A stretch of DNA of 24,528 nucleotides from JAVKDP01 sp040222185 (GTDB lineage Bacteria > Bacteroidota > Rhodothermia > Balneolales > Balneolaceae), in assembly GCA_040222185.1 (NCBI GenBank), contig JAVKDP010000035.1:1-24528 (forward strand), given 5' to 3'. The notes beneath the pieces are model-generated. The model saw only the letters and a list, made by a program, of their open reading frames with translations, was not told where the DNA came from and searched no databases. Below are positions 23,741-24,528 of the stretch, piece by piece. The translations under genes were made by a program, and so were the position numbers. The number at the start of each line of letters is the position of its first letter. Position 1 is the stretch's first letter.

Positions 23741-24160
23741 ATCAAGACGATTTTTTTTAAATACAGAAAGCTCCCTTTAGCCCTGTTTATACTTGTTACT
23801 ATTACCATTCTGTTTGGGACTTTATTTCCATCAGAAAGTCTCAGTAAAATAAATCTATGGGATTATGATAAAGTTGGACATTTTTTGATGTTTTTGGTCT
23901 GGACCTTTTTATATGGCCTTGTAAGAGCTGTCAGGAAAAAGTCGGCCCCTAACCTGTTCATTGTATTCTCTCTTGGCTTGTTTTATGGTTTATTGATTGA
24001 GTTCTTACAATTTGTGCTACCTACCAATAGGAGCCCTGAATTATATGATTTTATCGCAGATGCTTTGGGCTCTGGTGCCGCTATTATTCTGCTTAAGCTC
24101 CTTTTTGACCGTGTTTTTAAAAATGAGGAGCCGTCCTTACATGATGATGCTATAACTTAG
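23741..24160 (+). CDS. VanZ-like family membrane protein, start codon unusual
   Basis: The recognisable protein has a first helix (LPLALFILVTITILFGTLFP), then the VanZ motif DYDKVGHFLMF, helices FLVWTFLYGLV and FSLGLFYGLLIEFLQFVL, and the motif YDFIADALGSGAAIILL. All of this is in one frame that is open from before 23741. The first ATG in frame (23885) would remove helix 1 and the D-K-H motif, so it is not the true start. No ATG, GTG or TTG precedes it; the most natural N-terminus, aligning like a typical MKT start, is at ATC 23741 (IKTIFFKYRK), 11 bases after the nnr stop. ATT 23750 is another rare possibility. VanZ-like proteins are small membrane proteins of unclear role. About 139 residues is normal length. 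Confidence 0.7.
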   Translation: MKTIFFKYRKLPLALFILVTITILFGTLFPSESLSKINLWDYDKVGHFLMFLVWTFLYGLVRAVRKKSAPNLFIVFSLGLFYGLLIEFLQFVLPTNRSPELYDFIADALGSGAAIILLKLLFDRVFKNEEPSLHDDAIT

Positions 24161-24214
24161 CAGTACATTCTTCACTTTCTTTTTCATAGGCATTAACAAA
24201 TTCTTTAGCGCTCT

Positions 24215-24528
24215 ATGATTAAGAAAAACCCAAAAGCTGACCTTCACTCTTCTCATTCTATTCTTGTTCTATTTAGCATCTGTTGTTCCCTGCTTTTTTT
24301 TATAGCAGCAACTAAAATGAATATTGAGTCGAATCGTATAGTTGAGCTTCCCGAACCTCCGACTTTCAAACCTGATTCCCTTCTTAAAATTCCTAATACT
24401 GGAGAAATCAAAAAACCAGTGATTGTGATCCCTTCAGTGTTCAACCCTGTACCAGAAGATGTAATTATAGAAGAAGTTGATTTAGTATTTCATGAATTCG
24501 ATCCTGGTGAAGCAATTAAACTCCCTGA
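24215..24528 (+). CDS. Energy transducer TonB, N-terminal part (3'-truncated by window end)
   Basis: The frame opens at ATG 24215 and is still open at the last base, giving 104 visible residues. It begins MIKKNPKADLHSSHSILVLF; KNPKADL is the hallmark N-terminus of Bacteroidota TonB proteins, placed just before the single membrane anchor (about residues 16-34). A proline- and acid-rich periplasmic spacer follows (VELPEPPTFKPDSLL, KPVIVIPSVFNPVPEDVIIE). The C-terminal TonB domain that contacts outer-membrane receptors would lie beyond the window. With ExbB and ExbD it would carry proton-motive energy to TonB-dependent receptors; those genes are not seen here. The gene starts 54 bases after the VanZ stop on the same strand. 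Confidence 0.82.
   Translation, partial: MIKKNPKADLHSSHSILVLFSICCSLLFFIAATKMNIESNRIVELPEPPTFKPDSLLKIPNTGEIKKPVIVIPSVFNPVPEDVIIEEVDLVFHEFDPGEAIKLP

Overview
The window looks like chromosomal DNA from an AT-rich Bacteroidota-group bacterium, most likely the Balneolota/Rhodothermota branch. The evidence is a type IX-secretion-style C-terminal sorting domain (NYPNPFNPSTSINFELP) on a large surface protein, a TonB N-terminus of the KNPKADL type, FtsX-type permeases paired with PadR, three candidate promoters with the TAnnTTTG -7 box typical of the phylum, and weak Shine-Dalgarno sites at several genes. The lineage is an inference from protein style; no rRNA is present.

Layout. (1) 1-8029, plus strand: a MacB/FtsX-family transporter region. 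A 5'-truncated permease and its ATPase are followed by a 45-bp near-perfect palindrome, a PadR regulator, and two tandem paralogous large permeases (890 and about 870 aa). Both large permeases carry the same soluble N-terminal prefix domain. This block is the most system-like part of the window. (2) 8030-11985, plus strand: a small unknown protein overlapping a secreted serine hydrolase of the beta-lactamase/penicillin-binding fold, a small secreted protein, and an MscS-type channel. (3) 11987-16327, minus strand: a stand-alone receiver protein, a bacilliredoxin, a Mn/Fe superoxide dismutase (a redox-stress pair), then a DUF429 protein directly behind aspS. (4) 16415-17568, plus strand: a small four-helix membrane protein and a LuxR-type response regulator whose receiver has lost its phosphoacceptor aspartate. 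(5) 17747-20597, minus strand: a TM2-domain protein, a 630-aa BspA/DUF285 repeat surface protein, and a CAU-anticodon tRNA with its terminator. (6) 20749-24528, plus strand: proS, an nnr (NAD(P)HX epimerase/dehydratase) gene interrupted by one in-frame TGA, a VanZ-like gene without a usual start codon, and the start of a TonB gene that runs off the end.

No CRISPR array, insertion sequence, prophage or plasmid gene was seen. Most genes are housekeeping or common accessory types. The points most worth checking are the palindrome/PadR/duplicated-permease unit, the degenerate response regulator, the two-module repeat protein with symmetric cysteines, and the interrupted nnr next to the start-less VanZ gene. 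No stretch over 300 bases lacks a feature; the longest gene-free gaps (about 220-250 bases, at 10080-10299 and 13592-13840) are described in the entries.
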